From Microbacterium tenebrionis (lineage in GTDB: Bacteria; Actinomycetota; Actinomycetes; Actinomycetales; Microbacteriaceae), in contig NZ_CAHJXQ010000005.1 of the NCBI RefSeq assembly GCF_903645325.1, positions 1 to 64,000 on the forward strand: a stretch of DNA of 64,000 bases. The letters are read 5' to 3'. How positions within the stretch are numbered: position 1 is the stretch's first letter; every line of letters begins with the position of its first letter. A model generated the notes under the pieces. It was not told the DNA's origin. It did no database searches and worked only from the letters and a program-made list of their open reading frames with translations. Both the position numbers and the translations under genes were made by a program. Positions 26,198-34,514 of this stretch are shown here, piece after piece.

Positions 26198-27243
26198 CAC
26201 AGCTCCCTCACCCTCTGACGGCGCACGATCCAGATGAAGAACGGCGCACCGATGACGGCGGTGATGATCCCGACCTGGATCTCCTCCCCGTTCGGCGCGA
26301 TCACGCGGCCGACGATGTCGGCCGCCAGCAGCAGGGCAGAGCCTGCCAGCGCGGTGAACGGCAGCAGCCAGCGGTGGTCGGTGCCGATGAGCATCCGGCA
26401 GAAGTGCGGAACGACGAGGCCGACGAATCCGATGGGCCCGGCGATGGCGGTGGCGGCGCCGGCGAGGATGACGGCGCCGAGCGCCGAGATGAGCCGCGTG
26501 CGGAAGACGTTCTCGCCGAGCCCTGCGGCCATGTCGTCGCCGAGCGCGAGCGAGTTCATGCCGCGCGAGCACGCGAAGCAGATGAGGGCGCCCGCCGCGA
26601 GCGCGGGCGCGGTGATCGCGATCCTCGGCCATTCCGCGCCGCCGACGCCGCCGACCTGCCAGGACTGGAAGGCTGTCAGCAGATCGACGCGCGGGAGCAT
26701 GACCGCGCTGATGAGCGAGGCGAGCGCGGCGGATGTCGCGGCTCCCGCGAGCGCGAGCTTGAGGGGGGTGGCGCCGCCGCGGCCGAGCGACCCGACGGCG
26801 TAGACGAAGACGGCGGCGAGCGCTGCGCCGACGACGGCGACGGCCATCTGCGTGAAGGCGCCGGTCGCGCCGAAGAAGGCGAGGCCGATGACGACCGCGA
26901 GCGATGCGCCGTTGGCGACACCCAGGATGCCGGGGTCGGCGATGGGGTTGCGTGTCACTGCTTGCATGGTCGCACCGGAGAGCGCGAGGGCGGCTCCGAC
27001 GAGGATCGCAAGGACGGTGCGCGGCATCCGCTTGACGATGGCGGCCTGTTCGACGGTGTCGGTGTGCCCGCCGAGGGCGGCGAGGATGTCGCCCGGCGAG
27101 ACGGCGCGGACGCCGAACGACACCGACAGGATGCTCAGGACGAGGATGACGCCGACGCCGATGAGCAGCCACGCTGTGCGCACCGATGCCGGGCGCCGCA
27201 GACCTGCGGCGCCCGGCTTCGGTGCTGTGGCGATCGAGGTCAC
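26197..27243 (-). CDS. Iron-siderophore ABC transporter permease (FepD-like)
   Basis: 348 residues, FecCD family. Landmarks are RMPRTVLAILVGAALALSGA near 73-92, TRNPIADPGILGVANGASLA near 97-116, GPIGFVGLVVPHFCRMLIGT near 272-291 and EEIQVGIITAVIGAPFFIWI near the end. The start is GTG 27243, overlapping the stop of the binding-protein gene (GTGA); the upstream extension of the frame is shadow sequence. Together with the FepG-like permease it forms the channel that receives ferric siderophore from the lipoprotein encoded directly upstream. Confidence 0.93.
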   Translation of the reverse strand: MTSIATAPKPGAAGLRRPASVRTAWLLIGVGVILVLSILSVSFGVRAVSPGDILAALGGHTDTVEQAAIVKRMPRTVLAILVGAALALSGATMQAVTRNPIADPGILGVANGASLAVVIGLAFFGATGAFTQMAVAVVGAALAAVFVYAVGSLGRGGATPLKLALAGAATSAALASLISAVMLPRVDLLTAFQSWQVGGVGGAEWPRIAITAPALAAGALICFACSRGMNSLALGDDMAAGLGENVFRTRLISALGAVILAGAATAIAGPIGFVGLVVPHFCRMLIGTDHRWLLPFTALAGSALLLAADIVGRVIAPNGEEIQVGIITAVIGAPFFIWIVRRQRVREL

Positions 27244-28274
27244 TTGCCCGTCAGCGGTGCCTCGAGGATCGAGAAGTACTCGTCGATCCCCCACGGGATC
27301 GACAGCGGCGACGGGTTGGCGGAGTTGGCGATCGGGGTGGCGTCGGGCAGGATCGCGATCTGCCCGTGGGCGACCGCGGGGATCTTGCCGAGCAGCGGGT
27401 CCGCCTGGAGGGCGGCGACCATCGACTCGTCGCCGTAGGTGATGAACAGGTCGACGTCGTCGAACTTGTCGACCTCTTCGGCGCTGACGGTCAGGTAGAA
27501 GTCGGTCGCGTCGGCGTTGTCCTTCAGGATCTGCGGCTCGGGAAGACCCAGGTCGAGGAGGAATCCGGGGCGCGTGTCGATGGGCGTGTAGAAGCCCACC
27601 TGGCTGAAGTCGTTGGGGTCGATGTAGGTGAACAGGACCTTGGCGTCCTTCAGAGCCGGGTGCGCGTCGAGCGCGTCCTGCGTCTGGGACTCGAGGTCGG
27701 CGACCAGCTCTGCGCCCTCATCGGCGAGCCCCAGAGCTGTCGCGTTCATGGTGATCATGTCCTGGTAGGAGGTGCCCCAGGCGACCTCGGGGTAGGCGAT
27801 GGTCGGCGCGATCTTGGAGAGCGTGTCGTAGTCCTCCTGCGTGAGTCCGGAGTAGGACGCCAGGATCACGTCGGGGTTCGTGTCGGCGACGGCCTCGAAG
27901 TCGATGCCGTCCGCCTCGTCGAAGAGCACCGGGGTCTCGGCGCCGAGCTCGTCGAGCTTCTCCTCGACCCAGGGGAGGACGCCGTTGTCGTCGTCGTCAC
28001 CCCAGGCCACCTTGCTCATGCCGACCGGCACGATGCCCAGCGCGAGCGGCACTTCGTGGTTTGCCCACGCGACGGTGGCGACGCGCTCGGGCTTCTCGGT
28101 GATCGTCGTCTCGCCGTAGACGTGCTCGATCGTGACGGGGAATGCGTCGTCGGATGCCGGGTTGGAGCCCGCTGCGGTGTCGTCGGTGCTCGTGGGTGCC
28201 GTCGAGGAGCATGCGGCGAGGCTGAGCGCGAGGACCGCAGCGGCGCCGAGGGCGAGGAGTCGGGAGGTACGCAC
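27240..28274 (-). CDS. Iron-siderophore ABC transporter substrate-binding lipoprotein
   Basis: 344 residues. The signal sequence RLLALGAAAVLALSLAAC ends in a lipobox with Cys22, so the mature protein is attached to the outer face of the membrane. The FepB/FecB-type binding domain shows FPVTIEHVYGETTITEKPER near 50-69, VATVAWANHEVPLALGIVP and the late PSPLSIPWGIDEY. The GTG at 28274 is preferred over the upstream TTG (28289), because AAGGGA lies 6 bases before it. It is the first gene of the five-gene uptake operon, and the iron box at 28331-28349 sits about 57 bp upstream. The siderophore is unknown, and no biosynthesis genes are nearby, so it may use foreign siderophores. Confidence 0.93.
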   Translation of the reverse strand: MRTSRLLALGAAAVLALSLAACSSTAPTSTDDTAAGSNPASDDAFPVTIEHVYGETTITEKPERVATVAWANHEVPLALGIVPVGMSKVAWGDDDDNGVLPWVEEKLDELGAETPVLFDEADGIDFEAVADTNPDVILASYSGLTQEDYDTLSKIAPTIAYPEVAWGTSYQDMITMNATALGLADEGAELVADLESQTQDALDAHPALKDAKVLFTYIDPNDFSQVGFYTPIDTRPGFLLDLGLPEPQILKDNADATDFYLTVSAEEVDKFDDVDLFITYGDESMVAALQADPLLGKIPAVAHGQIAILPDATPIANSANPSPLSIPWGIDEYFSILEAPLTGK

Positions 28275-28330
28275 GGGCGTTCCCTTCAAGGGTTTCGGTG
28301 GGTTCGGGAGGCGGCCGGGAGCCGGACGGC

Positions 28331-28349
28331 TTTGGTAAGCCTCCCCTAA
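28331..28349 (-). promoter_or_regulatory. DtxR/IdeR iron box controlling the siderophore operon
   Basis: Read on the minus strand the sequence is TTAGGGGAGGCTTACCAAA, which matches the DtxR/IdeR consensus TTAGGTTAGGCTAACCTAA at 15 of 19 positions, including the TTAGG, AGGCT and ACC blocks. It lies directly in front of the siderophore-binding protein gene. A second, weaker TTAGGGTGACCTCA lies about 13 bp away toward the FUSC gene. Confidence 0.85.
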
Positions 28350-28415
28350 GGTAGCACGGGGTTAGGGTGACCTCAGTTGCTGATGACGTGATGGCGACGG
28401 CGCTAGCGTTGTGCC

Positions 28416-29450
28416 ATGAGGGTCACGGCGTCGGTGCGCAGCGCGAAGCGCAGTCCGCTGCTGCAGGTCGCGAAGTCGGCGATCGCCACGATCGGCGCGT
28501 GGTTGATCGCGGGCTGGCTCATCCCCGGTCCTCTGCCGGTGTTCGCGGCGATCGCCGCGCTGCTGGTGGTGCAGCCGAGCGTCAACCAGTCGTTCGCGAA
28601 GGCGCTGGAGCGCAGCATCGGCGTGATCGTCGGCGTCGTCATCGCCGTGGCCCTGAGCCTGCTGCTCGGCGCGCAGAGCTGGGTGGTGCTGCTGGCGATC
28701 GTCGTGGCGATGCTCGTCGCGTGGGCGCTGCGCGCCTCACCGGGAACGGGCAATCAGGTCGCGATCTCGGCGATGCTCGTGCTCGCTCTCGGATCGTCGA
28801 ACCCCGAGTACGCGATCGATCGGATCCTCGAGACGCTGATCGGCGTGAGCTTCGCGCTCGTCGTCAACGCGCTGCTCGTGCCCCCGGTGCTCATCGCCCC
28901 CGCCCGTCGAGACCTCGGTCTGCTCGGCACCGAGATCGCTGCGAGCCTGGACCGCCTGGCCGCCGCCCTCTCGAGCACGCAGCGGCCGGGCGATCTGCAG
29001 GGGCTGATGGTCGAAGCGCGCCTGCTGCGCCCGATGCAGGCGGCGGCTGCGGCATCCGTATCGGCCGGCGAGGAATCCCTCACGCTCAACCCGCGCCGCG
29101 CGGCCAGAGGCGAGATCGCCGAGATGCGCGCGCTGCTCGATCGCCTCTCGCCGATCGTCACGCAGGTGATCGGGATGACGCGCGCGTTCTTCGACCACTA
29201 CGACGACACGCTCGCCGAGGAGCCGACGGTGCACGCGATCGCCGAGCAGCTGCGCCGCGCGGGCCACGACCTCAGGCTCGCGGTGCAGGTCGCCGACATC
29301 GCTCCGGAGCCCGCGGCCGAGACCTCGGCGATCCCGGCGCTGACCGCACCGCTGCAGGTGAAGCCGCCGGCATCCGGTCACTGGATCCTCATCGGGTCGC
29401 TCATGGAGGACCTGCGCCGGATCCGTGGGGGGATCATCGGCGACGACTGA
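28416..29450 (+). CDS. FUSC-family membrane protein (putative aromatic-acid exporter)
   Basis: 344 residues. An N-terminal block of about six helices (20-165) carries PGPLPVFAAIAALLVVQPSV near 38-57 and SIGVIVGVVIAVALSLLLGA near 68-87, the FUSC/YccS pattern. The remaining part is a soluble helical domain rich in Leu and Arg. FUSC proteins are half-transporters that export aromatic acids or related toxic compounds; this is family knowledge. It is divergent from the siderophore operon, and the iron box is near its promoter, so joint iron control is possible but not shown. Confidence 0.85.
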   Translation: MRVTASVRSAKRSPLLQVAKSAIATIGAWLIAGWLIPGPLPVFAAIAALLVVQPSVNQSFAKALERSIGVIVGVVIAVALSLLLGAQSWVVLLAIVVAMLVAWALRASPGTGNQVAISAMLVLALGSSNPEYAIDRILETLIGVSFALVVNALLVPPVLIAPARRDLGLLGTEIAASLDRLAAALSSTQRPGDLQGLMVEARLLRPMQAAAAASVSAGEESLTLNPRRAARGEIAEMRALLDRLSPIVTQVIGMTRAFFDHYDDTLAEEPTVHAIAEQLRRAGHDLRLAVQVADIAPEPAAETSAIPALTAPLQVKPPASGHWILIGSLMEDLRRIRGGIIGDD

Positions 29451-29514
29451 AGGTGAAGGTCGATCACGCCGTCGCGAAGGGGCTGTGGGCGACGGGCGAG
29501 ACGCCGACCCGACC

Positions 29515-29685
29515 GTGAACGCGGCCGCGTGGTCGCTGACATCCGAACGCGTCGTGAAGAAGCCCGAGGGCCTCGACCTCGAGCACCTGCTCGACCTCAT
29601 CGAGCGCGACATGAAGGATGCACCGAGCATCTCGCCGTTCGCGCCGATCTGGATCACCGAGATGTCGAAGAGGCTGGATCACTGA
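29515..29685 (+). CDS. Small hypothetical protein, possibly a 3' remnant
   Basis: A frame with codon choice like real genes here encodes VNAAAWSLTSERVVKKPEGL, then DLEHLLDLIERDMKDAPSIS and a short end. A different frame just upstream (29450-29517) also looks gene-like (KVDHAVAKGLWATGE), which suggests a slightly larger gene split by an indel near 29515. No family was recognised. It overlaps the convergent CDGSH gene by about 30 bp. Treat it as a weak call. Confidence 0.35.
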   Translation: MNAAAWSLTSERVVKKPEGLDLEHLLDLIERDMKDAPSISPFAPIWITEMSKRLDH

Positions 29686-29872
29686 CCCCGCGGATCAGCT
29701 TGTGCGTGCCGTCGCACCACGGTTTGATCGCTGAAGACCCGCAACGACAGAGCGCGACGGTTCGACGAGGATTGTCGATGGTCTGCCCGTCTTCACCGAC
29801 GACCTGAACCGCACCGCGCACGAGGAGCGGCCCGTCGGCGCACGCGGTGATCTGCACGTCGCGCTCAGGCAT
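29654..29872 (-). CDS. CDGSH iron-sulfur domain protein
   Basis: 72 residues with the complete CDGSH cluster motif LCRCGSSAIKPWCDGTHK: Cys42, Cys44, Cys53 and His57 would hold a [2Fe-2S] cluster with three-Cys/one-His coordination. The remainder (ITACADGPLLVRGAVQVV) forms the beta-cap scaffold. Bacterial members are soluble redox or iron/sulfur carrier proteins. The ATG at 29872 lies inside the end of the upstream iron-containing redox enzyme gene (8-bp overlap), so the two are translationally coupled and likely act together; this pairing recurs in actinobacteria to my knowledge, but its role is unclear. Confidence 0.92.
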   Translation of the reverse strand: MPERDVQITACADGPLLVRGAVQVVGEDGQTIDNPRRTVALCRCGSSAIKPWCDGTHKLIRGVSDPASSTSR

Positions 29873-30929
29873 CGTCGCCCCCGGGTCGCAGAGAGCTCTC
29901 GCCCGCTTCGAACGCAGCCCTGACATGCTCCGCAGCTCGATCGTCGAGCATCAGGCAGGCACCGGCCCCGAAGAAGATGTCCTCGATGAGTTCGGGGTGA
30001 TCCTCCCCGAGCCCGCCGGCAAGATCACGCGCCGCGATCTGCTCATGCACAGCATCCGCCTCCACATGCTCGTCGAAGTACTCCGCGACGTCGTCCCCGA
30101 AGCCGAGCCTGCGCACACCCTCGGCATACGAGCGGTTGGGCAACGACGAGGTCATCTCGAAGGCGGCCAGGTGGCCCACGATCGCGCCGATCAGCGACCG
30201 GTTCAGGCCGAACATCGACATGGCGTTCTGCGAGGCCAGCGTCACCGCCGGAACCCGATCGAGGTAGCCGCCGTAGTGTGCGTCGAGCCCGAGTCCACGC
30301 ATCGTACGGGCGAAGATCTCCGCGTGCATGCGCTCGGGCCGTCCACCTCCGTACTCATCGGACTGGATCTCGACGAGCGCAACCTTCGCGCGACCGGTGA
30401 GCCGAGGAATGGCCCAGGAGTGCGGGTCGGCTTCGCGCAGCGTGTAGATGCTGCGCTGGATCACGAACTCCCTCACCTGGTCGAGCGTCGCGTGTTTGGC
30501 GATGTACCGAGCAAGGGAGGGGCCGGGGTTCGGCGCCGTGAGCTCGAAAAGCGCGGCGGCGATGGACTCAGCATCCGCGGGCGATACTGCGCCCACGGCG
30601 ACGTCGCGGCGAAGCTCGCGTTCGAACTCCCGCTCGATCCCTCGCCGGACAGCCAGCAGCTCAGGGTTCCACTCCCATGCAGGGTCGATCCAGTCCAGAG
30701 ATCCGTACGCGCACGCGTACAGCAGGAACAGGGTGATCTGCAGGTCGTCATCCGTTGCGATGCCGGAGCTCGCGGTGAGCGCGTCAGCCGCGAGTTCGAC
30801 CAGGTCTGCGCTTCGCCCATCGGCGATCGAGCCGGTATGAATCGGGTCGTCGAATCGGAGCCGGTTCAGCAGTGCGGCGCTGAGCGCCCCTCGTGCCGAC
30901 ACGGCATCGACGGCGTGGCTGTCGATCAC
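29865..30929 (-). CDS. Iron-containing redox enzyme family protein (haem-oxygenase-like fold)
   Basis: 354 residues from GTG 30929, which has AAAGGGGA upstream. The helical protein matches the iron-containing redox enzyme family (haem-oxygenase-like di-iron proteins). Candidate metal ligands are the glutamate and aspartate in VEIQSDEYGGGRPERMHAEI near 208-227, and the histidines and glutamates in AEYFDEHVEADAVHEQIAAR near 292-311. Family members use a non-haem iron centre to oxidise amino acids or fatty acids, or to process cofactors. The downstream CDGSH gene overlaps by 8 bp, so its cluster may supply electrons or iron. The substrate cannot be stated. Confidence 0.85.
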   Translation of the reverse strand: MIDSHAVDAVSARGALSAALLNRLRFDDPIHTGSIADGRSADLVELAADALTASSGIATDDDLQITLFLLYACAYGSLDWIDPAWEWNPELLAVRRGIEREFERELRRDVAVGAVSPADAESIAAALFELTAPNPGPSLARYIAKHATLDQVREFVIQRSIYTLREADPHSWAIPRLTGRAKVALVEIQSDEYGGGRPERMHAEIFARTMRGLGLDAHYGGYLDRVPAVTLASQNAMSMFGLNRSLIGAIVGHLAAFEMTSSLPNRSYAEGVRRLGFGDDVAEYFDEHVEADAVHEQIAARDLAGGLGEDHPELIEDIFFGAGACLMLDDRAAEHVRAAFEAGESSLRPGGDDA

Positions 30930-31092
30930 GGATCCCCTTTCGCGGGCGCTCGCGGATGCACCCGGCGACCAACATTTCACGGGAACAGCCCAGAGCATCG
31001 GGGGTTGACGCAGACCCTCAGCGTCTGATCGCCCGCTCGGGGCTCACGCCTCCGGAGATATCTGCCTGATGATGAGGGAGGATCGTAAGGAC

Positions 31093-33633
31093 ATGGCTTC
31101 CCTCACCGACTCCCTCCCCGACGGCTCCGATGCGGATGCCGTCTACACGGCGTTCGTCGAATGGGCGGAGTCGACCGGCATCCAGTTGTATCCGGCGCAG
31201 GACGAAGCGGTCATCGAGATCGTCTCGGGGAACAACCTCATCCTCTCGACCCCAACCGGCACGGGGAAGTCGCTCGTCGCGATCGGTGCGCACTTCGCCG
31301 CCCTTGCCGACGGCCGACGGAGTTACTACACGGCCCCGATCAAGGCTCTGGTCAGCGAGAAGTTCTTCGCCCTCGTCGACGTGTTCGGCGCCGAGAACGT
31401 CGGCATGGTGACCGGCGACTCGGCGGTCAACGCGGACGCCCCGATCATCTGCTGCACCGCCGAGATCCTCGCGAACCTCGCCCTGCGTCAGGGCGATGCC
31501 GCTGATGTCGGGCAGGTGGTGATGGACGAGTTCCACTTCTACGCCGATCCCGACCGCGGGTGGGCCTGGCAGGTCCCGCTGCTGACGCTGCCGCAGGCGC
31601 AGTTCGTGCTGATGTCGGCGACGCTCGGGGACGTGACGTCTCTGGCTGACGATCTGACGCGGCGCACGTCGCGCGAGACGTCGGTCGTGACGGGCGTCGA
31701 GCGGCCCGTGCCCTTGCACTTCTTCTACGAGCTGACACCGATCCACGAGACGATCGAAGACCTGCTCGGCACCAGCCAGTCCCCGATCTACATCGTGCAC
31801 TTCTCGCAGGCTGCGGCGATGGAGCGCGCGCAGGCGCTGTCGAGCACGAAGATCGCCACGCGGGAGCAGCGCGACGAGATCGCAGCCGTGATCGGTGAAT
31901 TCCGGTTCACGACCGCGTTCGGGCGCACGCTGTCGAAGTTCCTGCGGGCCGGCATCGGCGTGCATCACGCCGGTATGCTGCCGAAGTACCGCCGCCTCGT
32001 CGAACAGCTCGCGCAGCGCGGGATGCTGCGCGTGATCTGCGGCACTGACACCCTCGGGGTCGGCATCAACGTTCCGATCCGCACGGTGCTGCTGACGGCC
32101 CTGACGAAGTTCGACGGCACGCGGATGCGGCAGCTCAATGCCCGCGAGTTCCATCAGATCGCCGGCCGCGCAGGGCGCGCCGGTTTCGACACCGCGGGCA
32201 CCGTGGTGTGCCAGGCACCGGAGCACGAGTCCGAGAACGCCGCCGCGATCCGCAAGGCGGGCGACGACCCGAAGAAGAAGCGCAAGATCATCCGCAAGAA
32301 GGCGCCGGACGGCTTCGTCTCGTGGGGCGAGCCCTCGTTCCGCAAGCTCGTGGATGCGGAGCCGGAGCCGCTGACCTCCCACATGCAGATCACGAGCGCC
32401 ATGATGCTGAACGTCATCGCTCGCGGCGGCGACGTGTTCGGCAATATGCGCGCGCTGGTATACGACAATCACGAGCCCCGCGCGCGGCAGCGACAGCTCG
32501 CGCTGCGGGCGCTGGGGATCTACCGGACGCTGCGCGAGTCGGGCATCGTCGAGGAGTACGAGGACCGGTCCCTGAGCCCGTCGAAGGGCGTCCGTCTCAC
32601 CGTCGACCTGCAGCCGAACTTCGCGCTGAACCAGCCGCTGTCGCCGTTCGCGCTGGCGGCGTTCGAGCTGCTCGACCCGGATGCCGCGACCTTCGCGCTC
32701 GACATGATCTCGATCGTCGAATCGACGCTCGACGATCCGCGGGCGGTCCTCGGTCAGCAGGAGTTCCTCGCCCGCGGCGAGGCGGTCGCAGAGATGAAGC
32801 GCGAGGGCATCGAGTACGACGAGCGGATGGAGCTGCTCGAGCAGATCACGTATCCGAAGCCGCTGGAAGAGCTGCTCGGAGCGGCGTTCGAGACGTACAG
32901 CGCTGCTCAGCCGTGGATCCGCGACTTCGAGCTGCATCCGAAGTCGGTCGTGCGTGACATGTACGAGCGAGCCATGTCGTTCGGGGAATACGTCGCGTTC
33001 TACAAGATCGCCCGCTCGGAGGGCGTCGTGCTGCGGTACCTGTCGGACGCATACCGCGCCGCGTCGCAGACCGTCCCCGAGGAGCTGAAGAACGAAGACC
33101 TCCGCGACCTCATCGAATGGCTCGGCGAGCTCGTGCGGCAGGTGGACTCGAGCCTGCTGGACGAGTGGGAGGAGCTGCGCGCCGGCACGGACGACGGCCG
33201 GGTCGACCTCGCCGCCCTGAGGAGCGCGGAACACGTGGACGAGCCGATCGTCCCTCCCGCACCCAAGCGACTGACCGCGAACGTCCGCGCCTTCCGCACG
33301 CTCGTGCGCAACGAGCTGTTCCGGCGGGTGCAACTCGCCGCCCTCGAGGACGTCGACGCTCTCGTCGAGCTCGATCCCGCGTTCGGAGCCGATGCCTGGA
33401 ACGACGCCCTGGATGCGTACTTCGCCGAGCACGACGAGATCCTCACCGGGGCGGATGCCCGCAGCTCGAAGATGCTTCTGCTGACCGAGGGATCATCGCA
33501 GTGGACGGCGCGTCAGATCTTCGACGATCCCGCCGGGGATCATGACTGGGGTATCTCGGCGACCGTGGATCTGGCGGCATCCGATGAGGCGGGCGAGGCC
33601 GTGGTGACCGTCACCGCCGTCGACCGCCTCTAG
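31093..33633 (+). CDS. DEAD/DEAH-box helicase with DUF3516 C-terminal region (Ski2-like)
   Basis: 846 residues. Helicase motif I is STPTGTGKS (52-60), motif II is MDEFHFY near 145 (DEFH instead of DEAD/DEVH), motif III is LMSATLGD, and motif VI is HQIAGRAGRAG near 352. The second half is the DUF3516 region specific to actinobacterial members, which are probably RNA (or DNA) helicases. ATG 31093 was chosen because GGGAGGA lies 10 bases upstream; ATG 31069 is a second possibility. The protein ends LAASDEAGEAVVTVTAVDRL. A near copy of this tail occurs as a remnant at 40890-40975. Confidence 0.93.
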   Translation: MASLTDSLPDGSDADAVYTAFVEWAESTGIQLYPAQDEAVIEIVSGNNLILSTPTGTGKSLVAIGAHFAALADGRRSYYTAPIKALVSEKFFALVDVFGAENVGMVTGDSAVNADAPIICCTAEILANLALRQGDAADVGQVVMDEFHFYADPDRGWAWQVPLLTLPQAQFVLMSATLGDVTSLADDLTRRTSRETSVVTGVERPVPLHFFYELTPIHETIEDLLGTSQSPIYIVHFSQAAAMERAQALSSTKIATREQRDEIAAVIGEFRFTTAFGRTLSKFLRAGIGVHHAGMLPKYRRLVEQLAQRGMLRVICGTDTLGVGINVPIRTVLLTALTKFDGTRMRQLNAREFHQIAGRAGRAGFDTAGTVVCQAPEHESENAAAIRKAGDDPKKKRKIIRKKAPDGFVSWGEPSFRKLVDAEPEPLTSHMQITSAMMLNVIARGGDVFGNMRALVYDNHEPRARQRQLALRALGIYRTLRESGIVEEYEDRSLSPSKGVRLTVDLQPNFALNQPLSPFALAAFELLDPDAATFALDMISIVESTLDDPRAVLGQQEFLARGEAVAEMKREGIEYDERMELLEQITYPKPLEELLGAAFETYSAAQPWIRDFELHPKSVVRDMYERAMSFGEYVAFYKIARSEGVVLRYLSDAYRAASQTVPEELKNEDLRDLIEWLGELVRQVDSSLLDEWEELRAGTDDGRVDLAALRSAEHVDEPIVPPAPKRLTANVRAFRTLVRNELFRRVQLAALEDVDALVELDPAFGADAWNDALDAYFAEHDEILTGADARSSKMLLLTEGSSQWTARQIFDDPAGDHDWGISATVDLAASDEAGEAVVTVTAVDRL

Positions 33634-33643
33634 CGGGGCCCGC

Positions 33644-33865
33644 TCAGGCCTGCCTGACGGCGAGGACGTTGCCCGCCGGGGCGCGGAACCACGCGATGTC
33701 GGGGCTCTGTCCCCCGCCGCACACGATGCCGCGCTCGTCGGACGGGAACTCCGCGTCGCTGTAGATCTTGGTCTGCACGCCGCGGGCGATGAGGTCGTCG
33801 ACGACGGCATCCACGTCCGCCACCGGGATGTCGTCGACGCTGAAACCGCTGAACGCACCATCCAC
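33644..33865 (-). pseudogene. VOC/glyoxalase-like protein with an internal deletion
   Basis: From GTG 33865 the product begins VDGAFSGFSVDDIP, the usual first strand of small glyoxalase-like proteins. It then continues directly as [20 protein letters not shown] and ends DIAWFRAPAGNVLAVRQA. The normal middle part (roughly the first forty to fifty residues after SVDDI, with the FYxxxLG segment) is missing, so only 73 residues remain and the fold cannot be complete. The 5' side runs straight into a histidine-kinase remnant on the other strand. The damage matches that seen in several other genes of the window. Confidence 0.65.
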
Positions 33866-33876
33866 TGGGAATCTCT

Positions 33877-34156
33877 CTCGCGGTCGAGGGGTCGGCGCCT
33901 GGCGCATCCGGGTCGCCGGCGCTGCTGCAGCAGCTCGTCGTGAACCTCGTGCACAACGCGATCGCGCACAACCGCCCCGGCGGTTCGGTCACGGTGCGGG
34001 TCGAGGCGGCGCCGGGCGGACGCGCGACCGCGATCACGCAGGGACGGGACTCGGTCTCGCGATCGTCGACGGCATCACCCGGGCGCACGGCGGGATGCTG
34101 GAGCTTGCACCGCGCGGGGCGGCGGGCTCGTGGCGACCGTGCGACTGCCCGGGTGA
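33877..34156 (+). pseudogene. Remnant of a sensor histidine kinase (HATPase domain pieces)
   Basis: One frame encodes GSPALLQQLVVNLVHNAIAH followed by NRPGGSVTVRVEAAPG, which is the N-box region of a histidine-kinase ATPase domain. A second frame follows with GTGLGLAIVDGITRAHGGML, the G2 box, and then a further shift leads to VATVRLPG and a stop at 34156. The D/G1 box between them is absent. So a kinase gene has lost its sensor part, its His-box and a piece of its ATPase domain. No response regulator gene is adjacent. Confidence 0.75.
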
Positions 34157-34160
34157 TCGG

Positions 34161-34272
34161 GTCACGCCCGGCGACCCGGCGACACATCGGGGGCCGTTTG
34201 CACAGATGTCGGACGGATCCTGCCGAAGCATCCGACATCCGCGATCGCGGCCCCCGATGTGTCGGGCGTGAC
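34161..34272. repeat. 112-bp composite inverted repeat between convergent genes
   Basis: Three nested pairs of arms are seen. Outer: GTCACGCCCG (34161-34170) with CGGGCGTGAC (34263-34272). Middle: 17 bases CGACACATCGGGGGCCG (34180-34196) with their exact complement at 34248-34264. Inner: GATGTCGGA (34205-34213) with TCCGACATC (34231-34239). The left side has 9 extra bases (34171-34179). The element could act as a two-way terminator, but its length and layering are more like a small mobile element or a protein-binding cruciform. Confidence 0.7.
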
Positions 34273-34283
34273 GCTGCCCGGCC

Positions 34284-34505
34284 TCAGGCGACCTTGCCGC
34301 GCGTCGCGGCGAGCTCCTGCCCGAAGGAGCGCGCCGACTTCTCCGCGTTCTCCTTCAGCTCGTTCGCGACGTCGGTGAAGGCGTCCAGGGCGGGTTTCAC
34401 ACCGACGAGCGTGAACGGACGCTGCACGACGCGCAGGTCGAGGCCCCAGACATCCTCAGCCAGCTCGGCCAATGGGCGTCGGCGAACCTCGAAGTGCCGG
34501 AGCAC
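34284..34505 (-). CDS. Hypothetical small protein, possibly a C-terminal remnant
   Basis: A 73-residue frame with gene-like composition: LRHFEVRRRPLAELAEDVWG, then LDLRVVQRPFTLVGVKPALDAFTDVANELKENAE split across 20-55, and a basic end RGKVA. The later part looks like an amphipathic helix. No ribosome binding site is evident, and it starts 9 bp after the stop of the upstream LacI gene. No family was recognised; it might be the tail of a longer gene whose front was lost. Confidence 0.35.
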   Translation of the reverse strand: MLRHFEVRRRPLAELAEDVWGLDLRVVQRPFTLVGVKPALDAFTDVANELKENAEKSARSFGQELAATRGKVA

Positions 34506-34514
34506 TGAACGACC

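Noticed and set aside
25130..27172. One 680-residue fused permease
   Set aside because: The N-terminal half is out-of-frame shadow of the first permease; an ATG at 26197 overlapping the previous stop defines the real gene.
31018..33432. 804-codon minus-strand frame opposite the helicase
   Set aside because: Antisense shadow; the plus-strand helicase has all its motifs.
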